Part shown: positions 56,123 to 64,000 of the stretch, piece by piece
How positions within the stretch are numbered: position 1 is the first letter of the stretch
Layout of the letters: every line of letters begins with the position of its first letter
Assembly (NCBI GenBank): GCA_963830205.1
Contig: CAWHLP010000011.1
Location: 65,581 to 129,580 of the forward strand
Direction of reading: 5' to 3'
DNA from: CAVSRC01 sp963830205
GTDB taxonomy: Bacteria; Pseudomonadota; Alphaproteobacteria; Rhizobiales; Kaistiaceae
Length of the DNA: 64,000 bases
Program-made: the position numbers and the translations under genes
Notes under the pieces: generated by a model
Database searches by the model: none
The model's input: only the letters and a program-made list of their open reading frames with translations
What the model was told of the DNA's origin: nothing

Positions 56123-57001
56123 ATGACCCACCAGCCCACCGCCAGCGAGATCGCCGCCTCTCTGGCCGGCGGATCCCCGAACTGCGCTTCATGCACATCG
56201 ACGGCGTCGTCTCGCGCCTGGCGCGCGCCGCCGGTCCGCGCCCGCCCACCGTCTGGGAGGTGCTGACGCGGCCGCTGCCCTTCCTGTGGCTGTTCGACCG
56301 CTGCTCCTGCGCGGCCTCGTGCTGCTCGCCCGCCGCAAGGTGCGCGCGGTCACCGGCCTCGACCACATCCTGTCGCCGGAGCCTTCATCCTGGCGCTCAA
56401 CCACAGCACCCGCCGCGAAGCGCTGCATCGTGCCGGCGCTCTCATCTTCCACCGCGGCGGGCGGCTGATCCACTTCTGGTCGGACTGGATGTTCCGCCTC
56501 ATGCCCGGCGTCGGGCTGATGCTCGGCCGCGCCGGCACGATCGTGGTGACCACCAAGCTGTCGCGCTATCGCGTGCTCAACCTGTTCAGGCGCTTCTTCA
56601 TGCACCCGCTGCCGCGCGCTCGATCGGGCGCGACGCTGCTCCTCTCCGGCAACGCCGTCGGCGCGTTCCCGGAAGGCACGGTCAACCGCGATCCGGCGGC
56701 GCTCCTGCCCGGCCGCCTCGGCACCGCGCGCCTGTCGCTGGAGACCGCTACGCCCATCCTGCCGGCCGGCATCCGCTTCCCCGACGTTCCGCCGGGCGCG
56801 CCGGTGCCGGAGAAGGCGGCCATGGAGATCGCCATCGGCGAGCCGCTGATGCCGCCGCCGCGCCGCCCCGGTACCCGCCCGACGCCTGCCGAGGTGCGCG
56901 CCTGGCATGCGGTGATGATGGGCGAGATCGCGCGCCTGTCGGGCAAGAGCTGGCAGGCCCCGTCAACCGACGGCGGCGAGGCCGCGACGTCAGAGGTGTG
57001 A
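56123..57001 (+). CDS. PlsC-like 1-acyl-glycerol-3-phosphate acyltransferase family protein (three frameshifts)
   Basis: Pieces in four successive frames assemble into one protein: 'MTHQPTASEIAASLAGG', 'RRIPELRFMHIDGVVSRLARAAGPRPPTVWEVLTRPLPFLWLFD', 'LLLRGLVLLARRKVRAVTGLDHIL' and 'FILALNHSTRREALHRAGALIFHRGGRLIHFWSDWMF...LMLGRAGTIVV...VGAFPEGTVNRD'. Breaks are near 56168, 56300 and 56388, each fitting loss of one base. The acyltransferase motifs are NHSTRREA (HX4E where the family usually has HX4D) and FPEGT. It would acylate a hydroxyl of a lipid precursor. It starts 15 bases after the GNAT gene. Confidence 0.65.
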
Positions 57002-57085
57002 ACAGCGCGCGCCGATGCGCTCTTCTCCCGTACATCCTCCCCGCGAAAGGCGGAGACCGATCGACCCGCACAGGTTCTGGTTGGC

Positions 57086-57108
57086 CATCCTCCGCTGCGC
57101 GGAGGATG
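57086..57108. repeat. Perfect short hairpin related to 45021-45043
   Basis: CATCCTCCGC, loop TGC, GCGGAGGATG, in the 240-base gap between the convergent PlsC-like and degP-like genes. The stem core is shared with the hairpin after ligA. Confidence 0.45.
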
Positions 57109-57163
57109 ACGACGAGGTCAAGGATGACCGTCTCGGCGGGTCTCGGCCACTCGCCGCGCCTGC

Positions 57164-57220
57164 GAAAGAAGAAGAGGACGCCGCGGCGGGGGCGGGGTGG
57201 GGGAGCCGCGACGTCCTCTT
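57164..57220 (-). terminator. Probable intrinsic terminator of the degP-like gene
   Basis: Read on the minus strand, AAGAGGACG and CCGCG form the arms of a 14-15 bp stem with one mismatch (57172-57186 with 57206-57220). A loop of about 19 bases and a pyrimidine-rich CTTCTTTCG tail follow. It lies 22 bases after the degP-like stop. The stem is stable and the T content of the tail is moderate. Confidence 0.55.
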
Positions 57221-57241
57221 GTTGGCCGGCAGAGGGAGGGA

Positions 57242-58471
57242 CTATGCCGGCGGGTTCTGGGGCTTCACCGGCATGTCGCCGAGGGTGAGCGTGATCGTCT
57301 TCGGCTTGCCGTTCGAGAGCACGTCGAGCTTGACCGAGGTCCCGGGTGCGAGCCCGGCGATCGACTGGGCGAGGCCGCGCGAATCCTTGACCGCGGTGCC
57401 GTTGATCGCGGTGATCACGTCACCGGGATGGATGCCGGCCTTGGCCGCCGGGCCGCCGGCCTCCGGCGTCGCCACCAGCGCGCCCTCGGCCTGCTTCATG
57501 CCCAGGCTGTCGGCGATCGGCTGGGTGACGTCCTGCACCTGGACGCCGATCCAGCCGCGGGTGACGTGGCCGCTCTTCTCGAGCTCGGCGACGATCGTCC
57601 GGGCGGTATCGGCGGGAACGTCGAAGCCGATGCCGACCGAGCCGCCCGACGGCGTGTAGATGGCGTCGTTGATGCCGACGACATTGCCATGCATGTCGAA
57701 GGTCGGGCCGCCGGAGTTGCCGCGATTGATCGGCGCGTCGATCTGCAGGTAGTTGTCGTAGGTGCTCATGCCGGTGTCGCGGCCGAGTGCCGAGACGATG
57801 CCGGCGGTGGCGGTGTTGCCGAGGCCGAAGGGATTGCCGATGGCCACCACCCAGTCGCCGACGCGCGGCATCTGGCTGGCGAAGTTGACGTAGGTGAAGT
57901 TGTTGCCGGCATCGACCTTGATGACGGCGATGTCGGTGCCCGGATCGGTGCCGACGACGTGCGCCTTGTAGACCTTGCCGTCGCTGGTGGTGACCTCGAC
58001 CTTGGTGGCGTGGTCGACGACGTGGTTGGCGGTGACGATATAGCCGTTGGACGAGATGAAGAAGCCGGAGCCCTCGCCGACGACCATCTGGTTGCCGCGC
58101 GGCATCTGCGGCACGCCCGGCATGCCGAACGGCGCGAACGGGTTGAAGGGCAGCACGTTGCCGCCGCCGCCGCCGCTGCCGTCGGCAGTCATGCTTACCG
58201 GCTGCGAGAGCTGCACCCTCACCGACACGACCGCCGGCCGCACGCCGGCGACCAGGTCGGCGAAGCCGCTCGACGGGTTGGCGGCGGCCTGAACGGCCGG
58301 CGCTACGGTCGCCGCTTCGGCGGTGCCGGAGGTGAGGGCGGGGAGTTGCGAGCCGACGGCGCCCAGCGCCACCAGCGCGATCGCAGCGACCGAGGCCAGC
58401 AGTGCGACGCGGCGACGGCTCCAGCGATCGGGTGTGGGAGTATGGATGTTCGGGGTCACGGTAACCTCCAT
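57242..58471 (-). CDS. DegP/DegQ-like periplasmic serine protease with PDZ domain
   Basis: A 409-residue S1C protease. An N-terminal hydrophobic signal anchor (RRRVALLASVAAIALVALGAVG) comes first, then the trypsin domain with the catalytic triad His in 'GYIVTANHVVDHA', Asp in 'GTDPGTDIAVIKVDAG' and Ser in 'INRGNSGGPTFDMHG'. One PDZ domain closes the protein ('GALVATPEAGGPAAKAGIHPGDVITAINGTAVKDSRGLAQSIAGLAPGTSVKLDV'). It degrades or refolds damaged envelope proteins. Having one PDZ rather than two matches DegS/DegP2-type proteins. ATG 58471 lacks a clear SD; GTG 58486 has GGAG ten bases upstream and may be the start. Confidence 0.92.
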   Translation of the reverse strand: MEVTVTPNIHTPTPDRWSRRRVALLASVAAIALVALGAVGSQLPALTSGTAEAATVAPAVQAAANPSSGFADLVAGVRPAVVSVRVQLSQPVSMTADGSGGGGGNVLPFNPFAPFGMPGVPQMPRGNQMVVGEGSGFFISSNGYIVTANHVVDHATKVEVTTSDGKVYKAHVVGTDPGTDIAVIKVDAGNNFTYVNFASQMPRVGDWVVAIGNPFGLGNTATAGIVSALGRDTGMSTYDNYLQIDAPINRGNSGGPTFDMHGNVVGINDAIYTPSGGSVGIGFDVPADTARTIVAELEKSGHVTRGWIGVQVQDVTQPIADSLGMKQAEGALVATPEAGGPAAKAGIHPGDVITAINGTAVKDSRGLAQSIAGLAPGTSVKLDVLSNGKPKTITLTLGDMPVKPQNPPA

Positions 58472-58529
58472 CAAGGGGAAGACCACGGTGCGTGTGCTCC
58501 CATTACTTGTCGCTCGCGGCTTACAACGG

Positions 58530-58558
58530 CCTGTCCGGCGCATGAAAACTTGGACAGG
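58530..58558. promoter_or_regulatory. Twin palindrome, unit 1 (candidate operator)
   Basis: CCTGTCC, 15 bases, GGACAGG: a perfect 7-bp inverted repeat spanning 29 bp. It lies between the degP-like gene and the sugar transporter gene. The unit recurs 48 bp downstream with shared internal ATGAA and CTT blocks. This fits a pair of binding sites for one dimeric regulator. Confidence 0.5.
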
Positions 58559-58577
58559 TTGGTGAAGATTACGGCCG

Positions 58578-58606
58578 CCTGTCCATGACATGAATTCTTC
58601 GACAGG
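58578..58606. promoter_or_regulatory. Twin palindrome, unit 2 (candidate operator)
   Basis: CCTGTCC, 15 bases, CGACAGG: a 29-bp unit with six of seven arm pairs kept. It is aligned without gaps to unit 1, including ATGAA and CTT in the spacer and GACAGGTT at the right end. The start codon of the sugar-binding protein gene is 214 bp downstream. Confidence 0.5.
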
Positions 58607-58819
58607 TTCGGAACCGAACCTTTGGATTTGCTTGGCCGGCGCCGCGCCTGTGGCGTTTCGAGCCGGCAATCGCCGCTGTCCTTGCCACAAAGCCGTCCTA
58701 ACTCGCTCGCCATCGGCTCCGCGAAGACCGCTCGCGATCGTCGCGCTGCCCTGGGGCGACATCATCATCAGCCCGGCGACGCGCGCGCCGTCGGGTACCT
58801 CAGGGAAGGAGCTCCAATC

Positions 58820-59920
58820 ATGTCCGACAAGACCGATACCGACCGCGACGCGACCGAGACCGTCACCGGCCGCCTGCCTGTCTCGCGCCGCGGCCTGCTC
58901 TTCGGCTCCGGTGCCGCCGCGCTGTCGCTGGCCGCGCTCAACGGCATCGGCATCATGCCGGCGCACGCCGCCACGCCGGCCAAGCTGCCCAGCCATCCGC
59001 AGTGGAAGTTCGTCTTCGTCAATCACGTCACCACCAATCCGTTCTTCGTGCCGACGCAGTACGGCATCGCCGACGCCTGCGCGGCGCTCGACTGCTCGTG
59101 GCAGTGGACCGGCTCGCAGACCTCGGTCGCCTCGGAGATGGTCAACGCCTTCAACGCGGCGATCGCGGCCAAGGCGGACGCCATCGCGGTGTCGCTGGTC
59201 GATCTCCACGCCTTCAACGACCCGGTGAAGCGGGCGATGGACGCCGGCATCCCGGTCTTTGCCTATAATGCCGACGCCAAGGGCAACGACCGCCTCGCCT
59301 ATATCGGCCAGGACCTCTATGCCGCCGGCCAGGCGCTGGGCAACCGCATCGCCGATCTGGTCGGCGAGGGCACGGTCGCCGGCTTCATCGCCACGCCCGG
59401 CCAGCTCAACATCCAGCCGCGGCTGGATGGCGCCAAGGACGCGATCAAGGCGTCCGGCAAGAAGATCACGCTGGAAGAGATCTCGACCGGACCGACGGTC
59501 AACGAGGAAGTGTCGCGGGTCGACGCCTATTACGTCGGCCACAAGGATCTCAAGGGCATGTTCGCAGTCGACGCCGGCAGCACCCAGGCGGTGGCCGCGG
59601 CCATGAAGAAATACGACCTCGCCAAGGCCGGCGTGCACGGCGGCGGCTTCGATCTCCTGCCCAACACGCTCGACGGCATCGCCGCCGGCAACCTCGACTT
59701 CACCATCGACCAGCAGCCCTACCTGCAGGGCTTCTACACGGTGATGGAGATGGCCATGTTCAAGCTCTCCGGCGGCCTCACCGGCCCCTCCGAGATCAAC
59801 ACCGGCCTCAAGTTCGTCACCAAGGACAACGTCGCGCCCTACCGCTCCACCCAGAGCCGCTACGAAGGCAACTCGGCCGACGAAAAGGTGATCGAGCGCA
59901 CCGGCGCGATTTCGGTCTGA
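58820..59920 (+). CDS. Sugar ABC transporter, Tat-exported substrate-binding protein
   Basis: A 366-residue periplasmic binding protein of the ribose/fructose (Peripla_BP_4) type. The N-terminus has a twin-arginine signal ('VSRRGLLFGSGAAALSLAALNG', ending AHAA). 'FVFVNHVTTNPFFVPTQYGIADACAALDC', 'MVNAFNAAIAAKADAIAVSLVDLHAF', 'MDAGIPVFAYNADA', 'GHKDLKGMFAVDAGSTQAVAAAMKKYDL' and 'LDFTIDQQPYLQGFYTVMEM' are typical. Gene order (binding protein, permease, single-domain ATPase) resembles FrcBCA of Rhizobium; the actual sugar is unknown. SD AAGGAG is eight bases before the ATG. Confidence 0.9.
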   Translation: MSDKTDTDRDATETVTGRLPVSRRGLLFGSGAAALSLAALNGIGIMPAHAATPAKLPSHPQWKFVFVNHVTTNPFFVPTQYGIADACAALDCSWQWTGSQTSVASEMVNAFNAAIAAKADAIAVSLVDLHAFNDPVKRAMDAGIPVFAYNADAKGNDRLAYIGQDLYAAGQALGNRIADLVGEGTVAGFIATPGQLNIQPRLDGAKDAIKASGKKITLEEISTGPTVNEEVSRVDAYYVGHKDLKGMFAVDAGSTQAVAAAMKKYDLAKAGVHGGGFDLLPNTLDGIAAGNLDFTIDQQPYLQGFYTVMEMAMFKLSGGLTGPSEINTGLKFVTKDNVAPYRSTQSRYEGNSADEKVIERTGAISV

Positions 59921-59934
59921 GGAGGCATGGGGCC

Positions 59935-60968
59935 ATGCGGGCTGATCCAGCCGCGTATGGCGACCCGGCCGGCTCGCGCATGGTGCGCGAGCCGGCGCCG
60001 CGTCGCCGGCTGTGGCAGAGCGCCGGAGGTTTCCTGCTGCGCTGGCGCGAGGTGAGCATCGTCGCCGCCGCGCTCCTGCTCATCGTCACTTTCCAGTTGA
60101 CCAGCAGCGCGTTCCTGTCCTCCGACAACATCGGCAACCTGGTCGATTACACCGCCACCACGGCGATCATCGCCGCCGGCGAGGTGATGGTGCTGGTCGT
60201 CGGCGAGCTCGACCTGTCGGTCGGCATGGTCTACGCCTTCGCCCCCTTCGTCATGTTCTTCACCGCCGCCGCCGGCGCGCCCATGTGGCTGGCGGTGCTC
60301 GCCGCGCTTGCCGCGGCGGCCGGCGTCGGCGTCGTCAACGCCGCCATCACCATCCTGCTCGACGTGCCGGCCTTCGTCACCACGCTCGGCACCCTGTTCG
60401 TGGTCAACGGCCTCACCCTCACCATCTCCGGCGGGTTCCCGGTGCAGCCCAAGGCGGGCGTTCTCTTCACCGCGCTTGCCGGCGGCAGCGTGTGGGCGCG
60501 CTTCGGCTGGGCGGTTGCCATCGCGCTCGTCCTCCAGTTCGTGCTCACCCGGACGCGCTTCGGCCTGCACACCATCGCCACCGGCGGCAACCTGACCGGC
60601 GCCGCCGAGGTCGGCATCAAGGTGAGCAGCATCAAGGCGGCCAATTTCATCCTGTGCGCCGTGCTCGGCGGCTTCGCCGGCATCATCGACGCCTTCCGCA
60701 TCGGCTCGATCGATCCGCTCGCCGGCGGCTCCGACATCATGTTCGCGGCCATCGCCTCGGCGGTCATCGGCGGCACGCTGCTTACCGGCGGCCTCGGCAC
60801 CGTCATCGGCGCGCTCGTCGGCGCGCTGGTGCTGGGGGTGCTCAAGGACGGCTTCTCGCTCGCCGGGATCAGCGCCTACACCTTCGACATGATCCTCGGC
60901 GCCGCCATCCTGGTCACCATGGCGGTCAACGTGCGCCTGATGCGCATGCGCGATCAGGGACGCGGCTG

Positions 60969-60969
<1 letters not shown>
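59935..60969 (+). CDS. Sugar ABC transporter permease
   Basis: A 344-residue membrane permease of the RbsC/XylH/FrcC family with 8-10 helices. Seen: 'NIGNLVDYTATTAIIAAGEVMVLVVGELDLSVGMVYAFAPF' (the GxxDLSVG motif), 'VPAFVTTLGTLFVVNGLTLTISGG', 'RFGLHTIATGGNLTGAAEVGI' and 'AAIASAVIGGTLLTGGLGTVIGALVGALVLGVLKDGFSLAGI'. It starts 14 bases after the binding protein stop and overlaps the ATPase start by one base, so the three form an operon. Confidence 0.93.
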
Positions 60970-61746
<777 letters not shown>

Positions 61747-61996
61747 GGCGGCGGTCATGTCAAGCATCGGGCGGCAGTTCATCGGCGATCCCGGCTCGCC
61801 GCACCCTGTCAAAGGGGCGGTGTCCGTCCGGGACATCATGTCGAAAGCTCTTGCTGCCTGGCGGGAAGGCGACGGTCCGCCAGGCGGCTTGACCCCCGGA
61901 GTTCGGCGAGGAACGGACGGTTTGGTGCGTCATGCACCGCTCCGGCGATGTTCCTCGACAGCACTCCAAAATCACAGCAGTTGGAAAGGAACTCCC

Positions 61997-63182
61997 ATGA
62001 CTGGAATGGCATTACGTCCCGTGAGCAAGGGGCTTGGCGTCGTCGCATCCTTCGCAATGGTGCTCAGCATGTCGGCAAGCGCGTTCGCAGCGACGCCGAA
62101 TCTGTCTGCCAACTCGTTCTCAGCCGATTTCTCTGCGATGGCCCAACTCAAGTCGCTGGTGGCGCAGGGCAAAGGCAAGATCGGCGTGCTGCTGCCGGAG
62201 ACGACCACGTCGGCGCGCTACACCTCCTTCGACGCGCCCTATCTCAAGAAGGCGTTCGAAGCGGCCGGACTCAGCCCCGACCAGTACATCATCACCAACG
62301 CGCAAGGCAGCGAGTTCGACCGAACTGACCCAGGCGCAGTCGGACATCTCGCAAGGCGCCACGGTCCTCCTGATGGACCCGATCTCGTCCGGCGTCGGTG
62401 CGTCGATCGAGACCTATGCCAAGCAGCATGGCGTCCCGGTCGTCGATTATGACCGCCTGACGCTCGGCGGCAGCCGCGGCTACTACGTCAGCTTCAACAA
62501 TGTCGCGGTGGGCAAGCTGATCGGACAGGGCATGGAAGCCTGCCTCGCCGACTGGAACGTCAGCAAGCCCAATATCCTGGTGATGGCGGGCGCGCCCACC
62601 GACAACAACGCCACACTGTTCAAGCAGGGCTATATGGGCGTTCTCGAACCGGCGTTCAAATCGGGCAAGTATGTCAATGTCGGCGAGCCGGCCGGCACCT
62701 GGGATCCCGCGACGGCCCGCACGACCTTCGAGGAACAGTACACCGCCCACCCGAACATTAATGCGGTGGTGACCCCCAATGACGACAACGCCAACGCCGT
62801 CATCTCCTATCTGAAGACGCTGAAGGTCCCGCCCAAGAAGTTCCCGGCCACGGGCCAGGACGCCACGCTGACCGGCATGCGCAACGTGCTGTCCGGCTAT
62901 CAGTGCGGCTCGGTCTACAAGCCGATCTATCTTGAGGCCCAGGCCGCTGCGGCGCTCGGCATCTACCTGCGTGCCAACGTCACGCCGCCGAAGGACCTGA
63001 TCAACGGACAGACGATGGATTCGCAGCAGAAGAAGGAGGTGCCTTCGGTCCTGCTGACGCCGCTGTGGGTCACGCCGAAGAACATGGCCGCCACGGTGGT
63101 CAAGGACAACTTCGTCAACGCCAAGGACCTGTGCGCCGGCGATCTGGCGAACGCCTGCACGGCAGCGGGCATTTCCTCGTAA
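61997..63182 (+). CDS. Second sugar ABC transporter substrate-binding protein (frameshifted)
   Basis: A periplasmic binding protein of about 394 residues, XylF-like. The signal peptide is 'SKGLGVVASFAMVLSMSASAFAA'. The N-terminal lobe, 'SLVAQGKGKIGVLLPETTTSARYTSFDAPYLKKAFEAAGL', is in the first frame. After one extra base near 62321, 'LTQAQSDISQGATVLLMDPISSGVGASIETYAKQHGVPVVDYDRLTLGG' and 'VVTPNDDNANAVISYLKTL' continue. 'YVSFNNVAVGKLIGQGMEACL' and 'GTWDPATARTTFEEQYTAHPNINAV' are typical of the family. SD AAAGGA precedes the ATG. A 250-base leader separates it from the first system. Confidence 0.88.
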
Positions 63183-63195
63183 CCACGGCAAGAGA

Positions 63196-64000
63196 TGGCG
63201 ACACCGGCGATGGCTGAGTCAAAACTTGAGACCCTCACACCCCTGCTCCGGGTGAGGGGCGTAGAAAAACACTTCGGAGCGGTACAAGCCCTCGCCGGTG
63301 TCGATCTCGACGTGCCGGCCGGTCGGGTGACCGCGCTGGTCGGCGACAACGGAGCCGGCAAGTCGGTCCTGGTCAAAAGCATCGCCGGCATCCACGAACC
63401 GGATGCCGGCGAGATCATCTGGGAAGGCAATCCCGTCCGTATCCACAGCCCGCACGATGCGGCAGCGCTCGGTATCGAGGTCGTCTATCAGGACCTGGCG
63501 CTGTGCGATAATCTGGATGTCGTCCAGAACATGTTCCTCGGGCGCGAGCGGCTGAAGAACCGGCTGCTCGACGAAGACGACATGGAGCGGGCCGCGGTCA
63601 AGACGCTGTCGGGCCTGCAGGTGACCACGCTCAGGTCGCCGCGCCAGGCGGTGGCCTCGCTGTCCGGCGGACAACGCCAGTCGATCGCCGTCGCCAAGGC
63701 GGTGATGTGGAATTCCAAGCTCGTCATTCTCGACGAGCCGACGGCGGCGCTCGGCGTCGCGCAGACCGAACAGGTCCTCAGGCTGGTCAGGCGGCTGGCC
63801 GATCAGGGCCTGGCCGTCGTCATGATTTCCCACAATCTCAATGATGTCTTCGCGGTCGCGGATCGTATCGCGGTGCTCCGTCTCGGCGAGATGGTGGGCG
63901 AGGGCGCGGCATCGGAATTCGATTCCCAGCGTGTCGTCGAACTGATGACGACGGGACGCTCGGATCGCCGGCCGGGGGCGGACACCAGTGAGGCCGACAC
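63196..64000 (+). CDS. Second sugar ABC transporter ATP-binding protein (cut by window end)
   Basis: The frame is open from ATG 63196 to the end of the window (268 residues visible); ATG 63211 is an alternative start. Walker A 'LVGDNGAGKSVLVKSIAG' (Val where Thr is usual after GKS), 'GIEVVYQDLALCDNLDVVQNMFLGRERL', signature 'SLSGGQRQSIAVAKAVM', Walker B 'LVILDEPTAALGVAQ' and the H-loop 'AVVMISHNLNDVFAVADRIAVLRLGEMVGEG'. It belongs to the same family as the ATPase at 60969. Its frame starts 13 bases after the binding protein gene. The permease should follow beyond 64000. Confidence 0.9.

Noticed and set aside
58530..58606. Possible CRISPR array from the two similar 33-base units
   Set aside because: There are only two units, a spacer of about 15 bases and no cas genes; inverted symmetry fits an operator or palindromic repeat better.

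Overview
The window is high-GC chromosomal DNA that reads as an alphaproteobacterium, most likely order Hyphomicrobiales (Rhizobiales). The evidence is the gene order of the division and cell wall cluster, a class A RNase P RNA with alphaproteobacterial core motifs, a long proline/alanine-rich FtsZ tail, many GTG/TTG starts, and dispersed palindromic repeats. The genus cannot be named from sequence alone.

Layout. 1-4.5 kb: the end of a cation efflux transporter, a secreted beta-propeller protein, a small secreted protein, an extensin-like lipoprotein, a frameshifted zinc-type alcohol dehydrogenase and a small secreted protein. 4.4-9 kb: on the minus strand a small ORF and a fused hydantoinase/oxoprolinase that carries three in-frame palindromic repeat insertions. 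9-12.4 kb: a secreted protein, a repeat island, a DjlA-like co-chaperone, a muramoyl amidase and a CPBP protease. 12.56-12.96 kb: rnpB. 13-16.1 kb: a phospholipase C-type phosphoesterase with a diheme cytochrome c peroxidase. 16.2-16.5 kb: a broken nucleotidyltransferase.

16.6-45 kb holds the dcw cluster: mraZ-rsmH-ftsL-ftsI-murE-murF-mraY-murD-ftsW-murG-murC-[mntA-hepT]-murB-[hbpS-like, vapC remnant]-ddl-ftsQ-ftsA-ftsZ-lpxC-bamD-recN-MFS-ligA. Most junctions overlap by one to four bases, so the genes are probably cotranscribed and translationally coupled. Together they make UDP-MurNAc-pentapeptide and lipid II, assemble the divisome, and start lipid A synthesis. Toxin-antitoxin type genes sit inside this essential operon, which is the most unusual feature of its layout.

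45-57 kb is accessory: a PH-domain membrane protein, an aldo/keto reductase, a minus-strand group (pepP, a PhnD-like protein, a small ORF, a fucose-isomerase-like protein), a DUF1127-like small protein, a heavily frameshifted GGDEF-EAL protein, prmA, and a GNAT-type acyltransferase next to a PlsC-like acyltransferase. 57-64 kb: a DegP-like protease diverges from two consecutive sugar ABC transporter operons. Twin 29-bp palindromes lie in the divergent intergenic region. The last ATPase runs off the window.

Quality caveat: at least ten genes, including the essential murE, murD and murG, carry single-base frameshifts with fully conserved protein sequence on both sides. Consensus sequence errors are more likely than real gene loss for most of them. 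The GGDEF-EAL gene and the two toxin-antitoxin remnants may be genuinely decayed.
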